Shown piece after piece: positions 50,359 to 59,182 of a stretch of DNA of 64,000 nucleotides. The position numbers and the translations under genes are program-made. Within the stretch, counting starts at the first letter, position 1, and each line of letters opens with the position of its first letter. The notes under the pieces were generated by a model that saw nothing but the letters and a program-made list of their open reading frames with translations, was not told the DNA's origin and did no database searches. Source of the DNA: Streptomyces venezuelae (GTDB taxonomy: Bacteria > Actinomycetota > Actinomycetes > Streptomycetales > Streptomycetaceae); the NCBI RefSeq assembly GCF_008642355.1, contig NZ_CP029193.1, forward strand, positions 1,512,001 through 1,576,000. The letters are read 5' to 3'.

Positions 50359-51785
50359 CAGATGATGCCGAAGAGGATTCCGGCGCCGAGCACCACCAGT
50401 GAGGTGAGCACGGCCCACTTGACGGTAAACCTGGTGTGGTCGCCGAACTCCACCTTGGCCATGCCGACCAGGACGTACACGGCGGGCACGAGCGGGCTCG
50501 ACATGTGCAGGGCCTGACCGGCGATGGAGGCGCGGGCGATCTCCAGGGTGCCGACGCCGTGCGCCTGGCCCGCTTCGGCGAGGACGGGCAGGACGCCGAA
50601 GTAGAAGCCGTCGTTGGACATGAAGTAGGTGAGCGGGATGGAGAGCAGCCCGGTGACCAGGCCCATCTGCGGTCCCATGCCGTCGGGGATGGCGTCGACG
50701 AGCCAGTCGGCCATGTGGTCGACCATGCCGGTGCCCTGGAGCACACCGGTGAAGACGGCGGCCGCGAAGACCATGCCGGTGACGTTGAGGACGTTCTCGG
50801 CGTGGGCTCCGATGCGGGCCTTCTGGTCGGGCATGTGCGGGAAGTTGACGGTGAGGGCGAGCGCGGCACCGAGCAGGAAGAGGACCGGGATCGGCAGCCA
50901 CTCCATGATCATGGCGGTGAGCAGGAGGACGGTGAGGGCGGCGTTGAACCAGTAGAGCTTGGGGCGCAGAGTGGGACGGCCGGGGTCGAGCCCCTGGAAT
51001 CCGTCGTCGTCACCGTCGCTTCCGCTGTCGCTCTCGGGTGCGTCCGCGCCGTCGCCCACGCCCCCGGTGGTCTTCTTCGTGAGGGACGTACGGCCGTCGC
51101 CGTCACCGCCCGCGCCGACGAGGACCGTCTCGTCGGCCGTCTCCTTCTCCAGGACCTCGTCCAGCGAGAGGATGCCGAGCCGCTTGCGCTCACGCAGACC
51201 CAGGGCGTACGCGAGGAGGAAGACGGCGACGAGACCCATGGCGAGCGCCGGGATCATCGGGACGAAGATGCCGGCGGCGTCGACCTTGAGCGCCGTCGCG
51301 GCGCGGGCGGTCGGGCCGCCCCAGGGCAGCGTGTTCATGACGCCGTTGGCGGTCGCGGCGACACCCGTCATCACGACGAGGCTCATCTTGAGGCGCTTGT
51401 ACAGCGGATACATCGCCGAGACCGTGATCATGAAGGTCGTCGAGCCGTCGCCGTCGAGGGAGACGATCGCGGCGAGCACGGCGGTGCCGACCACGATGCG
51501 CACGGGGTCGGCCTTGCAGAAGCGCAGGATGCCCCGGACGATCGGGTCGAAGAGGCCGACGTCGATCATGACGCCGAAGTACACGATGGCGAACATGAGC
51601 ATGGCCGCCGTGGGCGCGAGATTGCCGACGCCTTCGAGGACGTAGTCCCCGAGATGGGCTCCCTTTCCTACGAACACGCAGAAGAGCGCGGGGATCAGCA
51701 CCAGTGCCGCGATCGGCGACATCTTCTTCATCATGATCAGCACCAGGAAGGTGGCGATCATGACGAATCCGAGGATTGTCAGCAT
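50358..51785 (-). CDS. CitMHS-family citrate:metal symporter
   Basis: 475 residues with about 12 helices and a long hydrophilic central loop (about residues 205-275, rich in Gly, Asp and Ser). Family features: MLTILGFVMIATFLVLIMMKKMSPIAALVLIP, IVSLDGDGSTTFMITVSAMYPLY, TANGVMNTLPWGGPTARAA and FFYFGVLPVL-like FMSNDGFYFGVLPVLAEAG. CitMHS proteins take up citrate complexed with Mg or other divalent metals. It is the first gene of a two-transporter operon; an inverted repeat sits just before it. Confidence 0.95.
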   Translation of the reverse strand: MLTILGFVMIATFLVLIMMKKMSPIAALVLIPALFCVFVGKGAHLGDYVLEGVGNLAPTAAMLMFAIVYFGVMIDVGLFDPIVRGILRFCKADPVRIVVGTAVLAAIVSLDGDGSTTFMITVSAMYPLYKRLKMSLVVMTGVAATANGVMNTLPWGGPTARAATALKVDAAGIFVPMIPALAMGLVAVFLLAYALGLRERKRLGILSLDEVLEKETADETVLVGAGGDGDGRTSLTKKTTGGVGDGADAPESDSGSDGDDDGFQGLDPGRPTLRPKLYWFNAALTVLLLTAMIMEWLPIPVLFLLGAALALTVNFPHMPDQKARIGAHAENVLNVTGMVFAAAVFTGVLQGTGMVDHMADWLVDAIPDGMGPQMGLVTGLLSIPLTYFMSNDGFYFGVLPVLAEAGQAHGVGTLEIARASIAGQALHMSSPLVPAVYVLVGMAKVEFGDHTRFTVKWAVLTSLVVLGAGILFGII

Positions 51786-51794
51786 GGGGGCTAC

Positions 51795-51848
51795 CTAACG
51801 TTCACCATCGAACTCCCACCAGGTCTGGCGGTCCGGTCGACGTTAGGA
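51795..51848. promoter_or_regulatory. Inverted repeat in the CitMHS promoter
   Basis: CCTAACGT at 51795-51802 and ACGTTAGG at 51841-51848 are perfect inverted 8-bp sequences, centres 46 bp apart. GTTAAC and GTTGAC lie a little further upstream (51863-51880). They are candidates for sites of a citrate-responsive regulator; no such regulator gene is adjacent. Confidence 0.5.
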
Positions 51849-51954
51849 CCCGCCATCAACCGTTAACAAGATGTTGACGCGCGAGCAATAAGCGCAAAAC
51901 TCCTGGTCACGGGCGGGGTCACGGGCGTGCGCCGGAAGGGCCTCGCCCGTGCCT

Positions 51955-52659
51955 TCAGTCCAGGGACCGCGCGAAGTAGGCGTGCAGGAGGATCCGTGCC
52001 TCGTCGATGAGCGCCGGGTCTCCCGCAGGGGCGGCGCGGAAGGCGAGCTGGAGGACCGCGTCGACCACTTCGACGCCGACGAGGATGGTGCGGCGCAGTG
52101 CGTCGTCCAGCGGGCGGTTCAGGTGGAGGGCGAGCAGGGCGGCGACCCGGTCGGCGACCTGCGAGTTGGCGTCCGGCATCGCGTCCGGCGCGGAGGGGAC
52201 GCCGAAGTCGACGAGGCCGAAGCCGGGGACGGTGCGCATCATCACCAGGTACTCGTCGAAGGCCGCGTCGACGGCGCCGCGCCAGTCGCCGTGTTCGACG
52301 CCGGTCACACGGGCGGCCACCCGTTCCGCGTACGCGTCGAGGTTGCGGTGGGCCAGCGCGTCCGTGAGCGCCCTCTTGTTGCCGAAGAAGCGGTAGACCG
52401 AGCCGATGGGGACGCCGGCGCGCTGGGCGACGGCGCGGGTGGTGAGGCCGTCGTAACCGGTCTCGTCCAGGACTGCGGCGCAGGCGTCGAGGATGCGTGT
52501 CAGACGCTCCGCGCTGCGTTCCTGCACGGGGAGGCGGCGCATGGAGGACGGGGGCCGGGAGCCATCGGGGCGGGAGCCCTCGGGGCGCGCGCCCTGGGGC
52601 GGGGCCTGCGGGGCGTCGTGGGGCGGCTTCGGGTGGGGCATTCCGGGAGAGTAGAGCAT
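51955..52659 (-). CDS. TetR-family regulator of homogentisate catabolism
   Basis: 234 residues. A Pro/Arg-rich N-terminal tail (about 40 residues) precedes the helix-turn-helix LTRILDACAAVLDETGYDGLTTRAVAQRAGVPIGSVYRFFGNKRALTDALAHR. It is divergent from homogentisate dioxygenase, and a 30-bp palindrome lies between them, so hmgA is the probable target. Start is uncertain: GTG at 52662, ATG at 52659 or ATG at 52641. An 11-bp tandem repeat (AAGAGGAAGCG twice on the minus strand) lies in its leader. Confidence 0.9.
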   Translation of the reverse strand: MLYSPGMPHPKPPHDAPQAPPQGARPEGSRPDGSRPPSSMRRLPVQERSAERLTRILDACAAVLDETGYDGLTTRAVAQRAGVPIGSVYRFFGNKRALTDALAHRNLDAYAERVAARVTGVEHGDWRGAVDAAFDEYLVMMRTVPGFGLVDFGVPSAPDAMPDANSQVADRVAALLALHLNRPLDDALRRTILVGVEVVDAVLQLAFRAAPAGDPALIDEARILLHAYFARSLD

Positions 52660-52706
52660 CACTCACCTTGCCGCTTCCTCTTCGCTTCCTCTTGCGGAAG
52701 GAAAAA

Positions 52707-52736
52707 GTGAATCCTACGGTGTCCCATAGGAATCAC
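52707..52736. promoter_or_regulatory. 30-bp palindromic operator before hmgA
   Basis: The arms GTGAATCCTA (52707-52716) and TAGGAATCAC (52727-52736) pair at 9 of 10 positions, with partial symmetry (GG...CC) continuing into the 10-nt centre. It ends 18 nt before the hmgA start and lies between hmgA and the TetR gene, ideal for repressing both. Confidence 0.75.
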
Positions 52737-52754
52737 TCATGAGGGAGCGGTGTG

Positions 52755-54104
52755 ATGATCGGGGACCACGCAGACGACGCGGGCCGAACGGACGCGGGCG
52801 ACGCCCGCAAGATCGCCGAAGGGCTGGCCTACCTCTCCGGCTTCGGCAACGAACACAGCTCCGAAGCCGTGCCCGGCGCCCTGCCGCACGGCCGGAACTC
52901 CCCTCAGCGCGCACCCCTCGGTCTCTACGCCGAGCAGCTGAGCGGCAGCGCCTTCACCGAGCCCCGCGCGCACAACCGCCGCTCGTGGCTGTACCGCATC
53001 CGTCCCTCGGCCGCGCACCCGCAGTTCACGCGCACCGACAACGGCGCGCTCCGCACGGCCCCGTTCAACGAGTCGGTGCCCGACCCGAACCGGCTGCGCT
53101 GGAACCCCCTCCCCGAGCCCGCGCCCGGCACGGACTTCCTGGCGGGCCTGTGGACGCTGGGCGGCAACGGCGACGCGACGCAGCGCACCGGTATGGGCAT
53201 CCACCTGTACCACGCCAACTCCTCGATGCGGGAACGGGTGTTCAGCGACGCCGACGGCGAACTGCTGATCGTGCCCGAGCGCGGCGGGCTGCTCCTGCGC
53301 ACCGAGTTCGGGCTGCTGCACGCCGAGCCGGGCGAGGTCGCGCTGATCCCGCGCGGTGTCCGCTTCCGCGTGGAGCTCCTCGACGCGAGCGCCCGCGGGT
53401 ACGTGTGCGAGAACTACGGTGCCCCGTTCCAGCTCCCCGACCTCGGCCCGATCGGGGCCAACGGGCTGGCCAACGCGCGCGACTTCCGGGCGCCCGTCGC
53501 GGCGTACGAGGACGTCGAGGGCCCGGTGGAGGTGGTGAACAAGTTCTGCGGCAACCTGTGGCGCGCCACGTACGACCACTCACCGCTCGACGTGGTCGCC
53601 TGGCACGGCAACCACGTCCCGTACGTCTACGACCTGCACCGCTTCAACGTCATCGGCTCGATCAGCTACGACCACCCGGACCCGTCGATCTTCACCGTGC
53701 TCACCTCGCCGTCCGACACCCCGGGCCTCGCGGGCGTCGACTTCGTGGTGTTCGCGCCGCGCTGGCTGGTGGGCGAGGACACGTTCCGTCCGCCGTACTT
53801 CCACCGGAACGTGATGAGCGAGTACATGGGCCTGATCGAGGGTGCGTACGACGCGAAGGCGGAAGGCTTTGTGCCGGGCGGCGGCTCGCTGCACAACATG
53901 ATGTCGGCGCACGGCCCGGACCGTGAGACGTTCGAGAAGGCGTCCGCAGCCGAGCTGAAGCCGCAGAAGATCGACGACGGTCTCGCCTTCATGTTCGAGA
54001 CGCGGTGGCCGGTGACGGCGACGGAGCAGGCGGCCGGGGCGTCCCACCTGCAGCGCGGTTACGACGACGTGTGGCAGGGTCTGGAGCGTCACTTCCGCAA
54101 CTGA
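52755..54104 (+). CDS. hmgA: Homogentisate 1,2-dioxygenase
   Basis: 449 residues, full length. It begins with the signature [19 protein letters not shown] and carries the iron-ligand regions [18 protein letters not shown] (His, Glu) and [12 protein letters not shown] (His). It opens the ring of homogentisate to maleylacetoacetate in tyrosine/phenylalanine catabolism. ATG with GGGAG upstream; a GTG three nt earlier is possible. No other pathway gene (maleylacetoacetate isomerase, fumarylacetoacetase, HPPD) is adjacent. It is controlled by the divergent TetR and long palindrome. Confidence 0.97.
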   Translation: MIGDHADDAGRTDAGDARKIAEGLAYLSGFGNEHSSEAVPGALPHGRNSPQRAPLGLYAEQLSGSAFTEPRAHNRRSWLYRIRPSAAHPQFTRTDNGALRTAPFNESVPDPNRLRWNPLPEPAPGTDFLAGLWTLGGNGDATQRTGMGIHLYHANSSMRERVFSDADGELLIVPERGGLLLRTEFGLLHAEPGEVALIPRGVRFRVELLDASARGYVCENYGAPFQLPDLGPIGANGLANARDFRAPVAAYEDVEGPVEVVNKFCGNLWRATYDHSPLDVVAWHGNHVPYVYDLHRFNVIGSISYDHPDPSIFTVLTSPSDTPGLAGVDFVVFAPRWLVGEDTFRPPYFHRNVMSEYMGLIEGAYDAKAEGFVPGGGSLHNMMSAHGPDRETFEKASAAELKPQKIDDGLAFMFETRWPVTATEQAAGASHLQRGYDDVWQGLERHFRN

Positions 54105-54131
54105 CGCGACGCCACCTGATTCGGAGAGATT

Positions 54132-54881
54132 GTGACCGCTTTCGCCCCGGACTCGATCGTCCTGAATCGGAAGCTGCCGCTCTGGTATCAGGTGTCGCAG
54201 TCCTTGCGCGCCTCGATACTCGGCCGCTCCCCCGACGCCCCGCTCCGGCTGCCCACCGAGGAGCAGTTGGCGGGGCATTACGGGGTGAGCGTGCTGACCA
54301 TGCGGCAGGCGCTCAAGGAGCTGGAGGACGAGGGGCTGATCACCCGCCACCGACGGCGGGGCACCTTCATCGAGCCGAGCGCGCGGCGCGGCGCCCCCGT
54401 CCGCCTGCTCGGCTCGGTCGACGCGATCGTGGCGCAGCAGTCGGGCATGACGACCCGGCTCCTCGACCACGGCGCCGCCCCGCCCCCCGCCGACCTCGCC
54501 GGGCACTTCCCGGGTTCGGCGGAGGTGGCGACGTACCACCGGCTGCGCTGCGACGAGAAGACGGGCGAGCCCACCAACCACGCCCGCAACTACATCCGGC
54601 CCGAACTGGCGTCCCGCATCGACCTGGACGACCTCGTGCGCTGGCCCATGACGAAGGTTCTGCGCGATGTGGTGGGCGTCCGCATCAGCCGCATCACGGA
54701 CACCGTCGAGGCCACGCTCGCCGACCCGGAGACCGCGCGGCTCCTCGAAGTGCCGCTGCTCAGCCCGATCCTGCACTACACCGGCGTCACGTACGACGAG
54801 GACGGCCGCACGCTGGACGTGGCCCGCATCCACTACCGCGGCGACCGCTTCTCGTTCTCGGTCACGCTCGACGCGACGTGA
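54132..54881 (+). CDS. GntR-family regulator, HutC type
   Basis: 249 residues. The winged helix is LRLPTEEQLAGHYGVSVLTMRQALKELEDEGLITRHRRRGTFI, and the UTRA ligand-binding domain spans about residues 95-245. It starts 27 nt after hmgA on the same strand and 25 nt before the type ISP-like gene, so all three could be one transcript. The ligand is unknown; HutC-type proteins often sense amino-acid breakdown products. Confidence 0.92.
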   Translation: MTAFAPDSIVLNRKLPLWYQVSQSLRASILGRSPDAPLRLPTEEQLAGHYGVSVLTMRQALKELEDEGLITRHRRRGTFIEPSARRGAPVRLLGSVDAIVAQQSGMTTRLLDHGAAPPPADLAGHFPGSAEVATYHRLRCDEKTGEPTNHARNYIRPELASRIDLDDLVRWPMTKVLRDVVGVRISRITDTVEATLADPETARLLEVPLLSPILHYTGVTYDEDGRTLDVARIHYRGDRFSFSVTLDAT

Positions 54882-54906
54882 CGGGACCGGGCGGGCACGT
54901 CGTACG

Positions 54907-56112
54907 ATGCCGGGCGTGACGCACGACGAAGCGCCGCTGCTCGCGGACCTCATGCCGTGGTCCGTCGCACCGCTCCGGCCGGGCCGCGGGTGGCCGATGG
55001 GCCCGGATCCGGCTTCCCTGCGGGCCCGTTGGAACGCCTTCGTCCGCGCCGAGGGACCGGACCGCGAGGCCCTCTTCCGCCCCACCCGCGCGCGCACCCT
55101 GCACACCGCGGTCGCCCAGCTGCCCGGCCACGGCGGCGGAACGGGCCGCCTGGCCAGGGAGTCGGGGCCCTGCCCCGAGCCCGTGCGCGTCCTGCACGGC
55201 CCCTTCGACGAGCAGTGGCTGATCCCCGACCACCGCCTCATCGACGTCGCACGCCCCGAACTGTGGCGGGTGGCGGGCGAGGGCCAGCTCTTCGCGGTCG
55301 AGCAGGGCTACGTTCCCGGAGCGGCGGGCCCCGCCGTCCTCGCGTCCGGTGTCCTGCCGGACGGCCGCTCCCCGGCCGGACGCCCGGGGCGGATACGCCC
55401 CCTGTTCCGGCGCCCCGGAGGCCGGGAGCCCAACGTGGCCCCGGGCCTGCTCACCCACCTCGCGGACGTCCTCGGCGGCCAGGAGGTCACCGCGCGCGAC
55501 CTGCTGGCCTGGGTCCTCGCCGCCGGTACCGGCTCGGCGGCGGGCTGCCGGGTGCCGCTCACCCGCGACGCCGACGTGTGGACGCGGGGCGTGGAGCTCG
55601 GCGGGCGGCTGCTCTGGCTGCAGCTGCGCGGCAACGGCGAACGCCCGAAACTGCCCGGCGGCCGCAGGCCGTACGTCCGGGCCCCGCTGCCCGCCCGGCC
55701 CACCGGCCTGTCGTACGACGCCGACGAGGCGATCCTGTACGTCGGCGACGAGGGCGTCATCTCACCGGTGCCGCGGGAGGCGTGGGAGTACGAGGTGAGC
55801 GGGGTGCGTGTCGTCGAGCGCTGGTTCGCGCTGCGCACGGAGGCGGGCGAGACGGGCACGCTGGAGGCGATCCGCCCCACGACGTGGCCCCAGACGTGGA
55901 CGTCCGAGCTCCTCGAACTCATCACGGTGCTGGCGCTGCTGGCCGAACTCGCCCCCCGGCGGACGGAACTGGCGGCATCCCTGGGAGCCGTGGTCACCGG
56001 GGCCGAGCTGCACGACGCGGGCGTCCTGCCCGTACCCGGCTCCGCCCGCCGTCCCGCGTCCGTCCTCGACCACCACGAAGAGGGCCCGGACGGCCAGTTC
56101 GCCCTGCTCTAG
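54907..56112 (+). CDS. Orphan type ISP restriction/modification-like protein
   Basis: 401 residues. The region QWLIPDHRLIDVARPELWRVAGEGQLFAVEQG and the later YDADEAILYVGDEGVISPVPREAWEYEVSGVRVVERWFALR resemble the target-recognition and C-terminal part of type ISP single-polypeptide restriction enzymes. There is no helicase, nuclease or N6-adenine methyltransferase motif (no NPPY-type box), and the length is far below the ~1500 residues of true type ISP enzymes. It is therefore a specificity-like stand-alone protein of unknown function. Convergent with the next TetR gene, 9 nt apart. Confidence 0.7.
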   Translation: MPGVTHDEAPLLADLMPWSVAPLRPGRGWPMGPDPASLRARWNAFVRAEGPDREALFRPTRARTLHTAVAQLPGHGGGTGRLARESGPCPEPVRVLHGPFDEQWLIPDHRLIDVARPELWRVAGEGQLFAVEQGYVPGAAGPAVLASGVLPDGRSPAGRPGRIRPLFRRPGGREPNVAPGLLTHLADVLGGQEVTARDLLAWVLAAGTGSAAGCRVPLTRDADVWTRGVELGGRLLWLQLRGNGERPKLPGGRRPYVRAPLPARPTGLSYDADEAILYVGDEGVISPVPREAWEYEVSGVRVVERWFALRTEAGETGTLEAIRPTTWPQTWTSELLELITVLALLAELAPRRTELAASLGAVVTGAELHDAGVLPVPGSARRPASVLDHHEEGPDGQFALL

Positions 56113-56121
56113 CGCCGGGTC

Positions 56122-56841
56122 TCAGCCCTCCGGGCGGAACGAGTCGAGGAGTCTGCGCAGCGCCCGCTCGAAGCTCTCGTCGGCGTCGCCGGGCGGCGGC
56201 GCCTGCGCCACCATCCCCGCGAGCCGCGGATACGCCCCGCCCGCCAGCTGCCCCGCCAGGTAGGCGGACCGGACCTCCTGCTCCTGCTCCGGTGACCAGG
56301 GCAGACCCCTGGTGCGCTCGGCCACGGCGATCTCGTTGGCCACGGACGTCATCGCCGTGCCGTTGACCATGGCGATGAGCTCCATCTTCGTGCCGTAGGG
56401 CGCGTCGAGGCGGTCCAGGACGCCGAGGCAGTGCTCCAGGTAGCGCAGCGCGTTCGGGCTGGAGCCGTAGACCGTCGACATCACGCGCACGAGCCACGGG
56501 TGCCGGTGCAGGATGGCCCGGGTCTGCCGGCCGAGGCCGAGCATCCCTGCGTACCAGTCGCCGCCCACGGCCTCCTCGGCCAGCTCGTACTCGCCGCTGA
56601 CCGCGTCGACCATCAGCTCGTACAGGTCCTCCTTGCGCGGCACGTAGTTGTACAGCGACATCGTGCCGCAGCCCAGCTCGCCCGCCACCCGCCGCATGGA
56701 CACCGCGTCGATGCCGTCCGCGTCGGCGATGCGGACGGCCGCCGCCGCGATGTCGGCCCTGCTGTGCGCGGGCTTGGGGCCGCGGCCCGCACGCTCGGGG
56801 CGCGCCCAGATCACTTCGGGAGTGGCCGCTCGGCCCGCCAT
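56122..56841 (-). CDS. TetR-family repressor of the DrrAB-like exporter
   Basis: 239 residues with a TetR_C (TetR class) C-terminal domain. Helix-turn-helix: RADIAAAAVRIADADGIDAVSMRRVAGELGCGTMSLYNYVPRKEDLYELM. It is divergent from an ABC exporter, and two copies of a TACGTAC palindrome lie in and around the promoter gap. Inducer is probably the exported drug or metabolite. Confidence 0.94.
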   Translation of the reverse strand: MAGRAATPEVIWARPERAGRGPKPAHSRADIAAAAVRIADADGIDAVSMRRVAGELGCGTMSLYNYVPRKEDLYELMVDAVSGEYELAEEAVGGDWYAGMLGLGRQTRAILHRHPWLVRVMSTVYGSSPNALRYLEHCLGVLDRLDAPYGTKMELIAMVNGTAMTSVANEIAVAERTRGLPWSPEQEQEVRSAYLAGQLAGGAYPRLAGMVAQAPPPGDADESFERALRRLLDSFRPEG

Positions 56842-56869
56842 TGATCATCACCTCGCCCACCATGTTAGT

Positions 56870-56930
56870 TACGTACAGCGTACGTAGTGAGGTACGGTGC
56901 GATGCATGACTTCTACGTACGCTGTACTTA
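56870..56930. promoter_or_regulatory. Two TACGTAC operators for the exporter repressor
   Basis: O1 at 56870-56886 is TACGTAC-AGC-GTACGTA, a perfect palindrome. O2 at 56914-56930 is TACGTAC-GCT-GTACTTA, an inverted copy with one mismatch. Centres are 44 bp apart. O1 lies in the divergent promoter gap; O2 falls within codons 3 to 9 of the ABC ATPase gene. Confidence 0.8.
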
Positions 56931-57838
56931 GTGAGGGTCTGGCGAAGCGCTTCGGCTCCGGCGAGAGCGCCGTCAGCGCGCTGCGCGGCCTTGACCTGGC
57001 CATCCCGCGAGGCACCGTCTGCGGGCTCCTCGGACCCAACGGCGCGGGCAAGACCACGGCGGTGCGGGTCCTGACGACGCTGCTGATGCCGGATGCCGGG
57101 ACCGCCCGGGTGGCGGGGCACGACGTGGTGCGGGACGCGGCTGCGGTGCGTCGGCACATCGGCGTGATCGGCCAGTACGCGTCGGTCGACGGTGACCTGA
57201 CGGGCCGCGAGAACCTGCGCCTCTTCGCCCGGCTCCTCCGGGCGCCGCGCGGGCGCGCCGACGAACTCCTGGAGCGGTTCGGGCTCACCGGGGCGGCGGA
57301 GCGACCCGCGCGCACGTACTCGGGCGGCATGCGGCGCCGTCTCGACCTCGCGGTCGGTCTGATCACCCGGCCCGCCGTGCTCTTCCTCGACGAGCCCACC
57401 ACGGGCCTGGACCCGCACAGCAGGAACGCCATCTGGGAGTCCGTGCGGAAGCTGGCCGGTGAGGGCACGACGGTGCTCCTGACGACCCAGTACCTGGAGG
57501 AGGCCGACCAGTTGGCCGACGACATCGTGCTGATCGACGGCGGCCGCGCGGCACACCGCGGCACTCCCGCCGAGCTGAAGGCCCAGATCGGGAGTTACGC
57601 GGAGGTCGTCGTCGCGGAGGACGCGGCACTGCCCGCGGCGGCGGTGGTCCTGGACCAGCTGACGGGGGCGGAGCCCATGCTCGACGCGGAGACCCGCACG
57701 GCCGGAGTGGTCGCCCTCGACCCCGCGCTCACGCTCCCGCGCCTCGTCCGCGAACTGGACGCGGCCGGGGTGCCCGTCGTCGACGTACGCCTGCGGCGAC
57801 CCTCACTGGACGACGTCTTCCTGCGTCTCATCGCCTGA
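56906..57838 (+). CDS. ABC transporter ATP-binding protein, DrrA-like
   Basis: 310 residues. Walker A is LLGPNGAGKTTAVRVL, the signature is TYSGGMRRRLDLAVGL, Walker B is AVLFLDEPTTGLDPHSR, followed by the switch region LLTTQYLEEADQLADDIVLI. The C-terminal ~80 residues form the DrrA-type accessory domain. Together with the permease gene 70 nt downstream it makes an ABC-2 drug or metabolite exporter. The ATG chosen has no strong SD and an operator overlaps its first codons, so the mRNA may be leaderless. Confidence 0.94.
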   Translation: MTSTYAVLSEGLAKRFGSGESAVSALRGLDLAIPRGTVCGLLGPNGAGKTTAVRVLTTLLMPDAGTARVAGHDVVRDAAAVRRHIGVIGQYASVDGDLTGRENLRLFARLLRAPRGRADELLERFGLTGAAERPARTYSGGMRRRLDLAVGLITRPAVLFLDEPTTGLDPHSRNAIWESVRKLAGEGTTVLLTTQYLEEADQLADDIVLIDGGRAAHRGTPAELKAQIGSYAEVVVAEDAALPAAAVVLDQLTGAEPMLDAETRTAGVVALDPALTLPRLVRELDAAGVPVVDVRLRRPSLDDVFLRLIA

Positions 57839-57908
57839 ACCGGCCCCGCGGCCGCCCCTCGGAACCCGACTCCCGACGTTCGACTCCCGACCCCCGGAGG
57901 TCTCCCCC

Positions 57909-58691
57909 ATGAGCGCCATCCTCCACGACGGCACCGCCATGCTCGGCCGGCACCTGCAGCGCGTCCGGCACGCGCCCGCGATCCTCGTCATGACCCAGAC
58001 GATGCCCATCGTCTTCCTGCTCTTCTTCGGCTATGTCTTCGGCAGCGCCCTCGCGATGCCCGGCTCCGACTACCGGGCCTTCCTGGTGCCGGGGATGCTC
58101 GTCGCGACCGCCGCGAACGGCGTCATGACAGGAATGTTCACCGCCGCCCAGGACACCCACCGCGGCGTCATGGACCGGCTGCGGACGCTGCCGATGAGCA
58201 GGGCGGCCGTGCCGCTGGGGCAGGCGCTCGCCGATCTGGTGACGACCGCCGCCGGGCTCGTGCCGCTGGTGCTCGTCGGGCTCGCCATGGGGTGGCGGAT
58301 CGAGGGCGGGCCGGTCGCCGCGGCGGGCGCGTTCGGGCTTCTGCTGCTCTTCCGGTACGCCACCGCCTGGGTCGGCATCCTGCTGGGTCTCGTCTCGCAG
58401 AGCGAGGAGGCGGCGGGCCAGCTGGGGAGCGCGACGTTCATGCTGCCGCTGCTCTCGAACGCGTACATCCCGACCGACGGGCTGCCGTCCTGGCTGCGTC
58501 TCGTCGCCGAGTGGAATCCGATCAGCGCGGTGGCGACGGCGGTGCGCGACCTGTTCGGCAACGCGCCGGTCCCGGCGGACGCGGCCTGGCCGGTGGCGCA
58601 TCCGGTGGCGGGAGCAATCCTGTGGTCGCTCGCGCTGCTCGCGGTGTGCGTACCGCTCGCCGTCCGGCGCTACGCGCGCGGCCCCCGCTGA
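57909..58691 (+). CDS. ABC-2 type permease, DrrB-like
   Basis: 260 residues with six predicted helices. The ATG follows CGGAGG. Characteristic segments are ILVMTQTMPIVFLLFFGYVFGSALAM, FLVPGMLVATAANGVMTGMFTAAQDTHRGVMDRLRTLPMSRAAV and WNPISAVATAVRDLFGNAP, typical of DrrB/ABC-2 exporters. It is the membrane partner of the preceding ATPase and is repressed by the divergent TetR protein. Confidence 0.94.
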   Translation: MSAILHDGTAMLGRHLQRVRHAPAILVMTQTMPIVFLLFFGYVFGSALAMPGSDYRAFLVPGMLVATAANGVMTGMFTAAQDTHRGVMDRLRTLPMSRAAVPLGQALADLVTTAAGLVPLVLVGLAMGWRIEGGPVAAAGAFGLLLLFRYATAWVGILLGLVSQSEEAAGQLGSATFMLPLLSNAYIPTDGLPSWLRLVAEWNPISAVATAVRDLFGNAPVPADAAWPVAHPVAGAILWSLALLAVCVPLAVRRYARGPR

Positions 58692-58718
58692 CCCGGGGAC
58701 AGGGGACCGACATGGCAA

Positions 58719-58772
58719 AACCGCACCGACCGGGGGGAGTTTGGGCGATGCGGCCCAGCGGTCGATGCGGTT
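58719..58772 (+). terminator. Hairpin after the exporter operon
   Basis: AACCGCACCGACC (58719-58731) and GGTCGATGCGGTT (58760-58772) pair at 12 of 13 positions with a 28-nt spacer, starting 27 nt after the permease stop. It is the likely operon end. The remainder of the gap up to 58912 shows nothing I can support. Confidence 0.55.
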
Positions 58773-58912
58773 CTGGCTGAAACTCGTCGGTTTGACGGAT
58801 GCACGCGGCACGGGTGATGCGTGCGGGGGTGGTGGGTGGCTACGGGGCGGAGCGGAGTGGGGGGGAAAGATCCGCCGCGGAGCGGCGGTTCAGTCCCGGG
58901 GACCACCCGCGG

Positions 58913-59182
58913 TCAGCGTCCGCCGAACAGCGAACGCCGCAACCGGCGCAGCGGCGCGAAGAGCGAGACACGGCTCACTCGGGCACCCCTGCTGCTGCGG
59001 GCGTGCGCGGCGTCACGTGAGGTCAGCTCACGCATCAGCAGCGTCGCCTCGTGTGCCTCGCGCTGCGGGACGGCGGGACCGCCCAGCACCGAGAGGTGAC
59101 GGTCGAGACGCGAACTGCTCGCGCTGCTGCCACAAGTGATCGCAGGGACACGCGCCCTGCTGCGCACTGTTATCTGTTCCAT
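58913..59182 (-). CDS. Small basic protein of unknown function
   Basis: 89 residues; the ATG has GGGGAG 4 nt upstream. It starts MEQITVRSRARVPAITCGSS and continues SRLDRHLSVLGGPAVPQREA, then a basic C-terminus SLFAPLRRLRRSLFGGR. It resembles small conserved Streptomyces proteins of unknown function. A basic amphipathic tail suggests membrane or nucleic-acid contact. A -10-like GATAGGGTTAAC lies about 50 nt upstream, on the minus strand. Confidence 0.65.
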   Translation of the reverse strand: MEQITVRSRARVPAITCGSSASSSRLDRHLSVLGGPAVPQREAHEATLLMRELTSRDAAHARSSRGARVSRVSLFAPLRRLRRSLFGGR

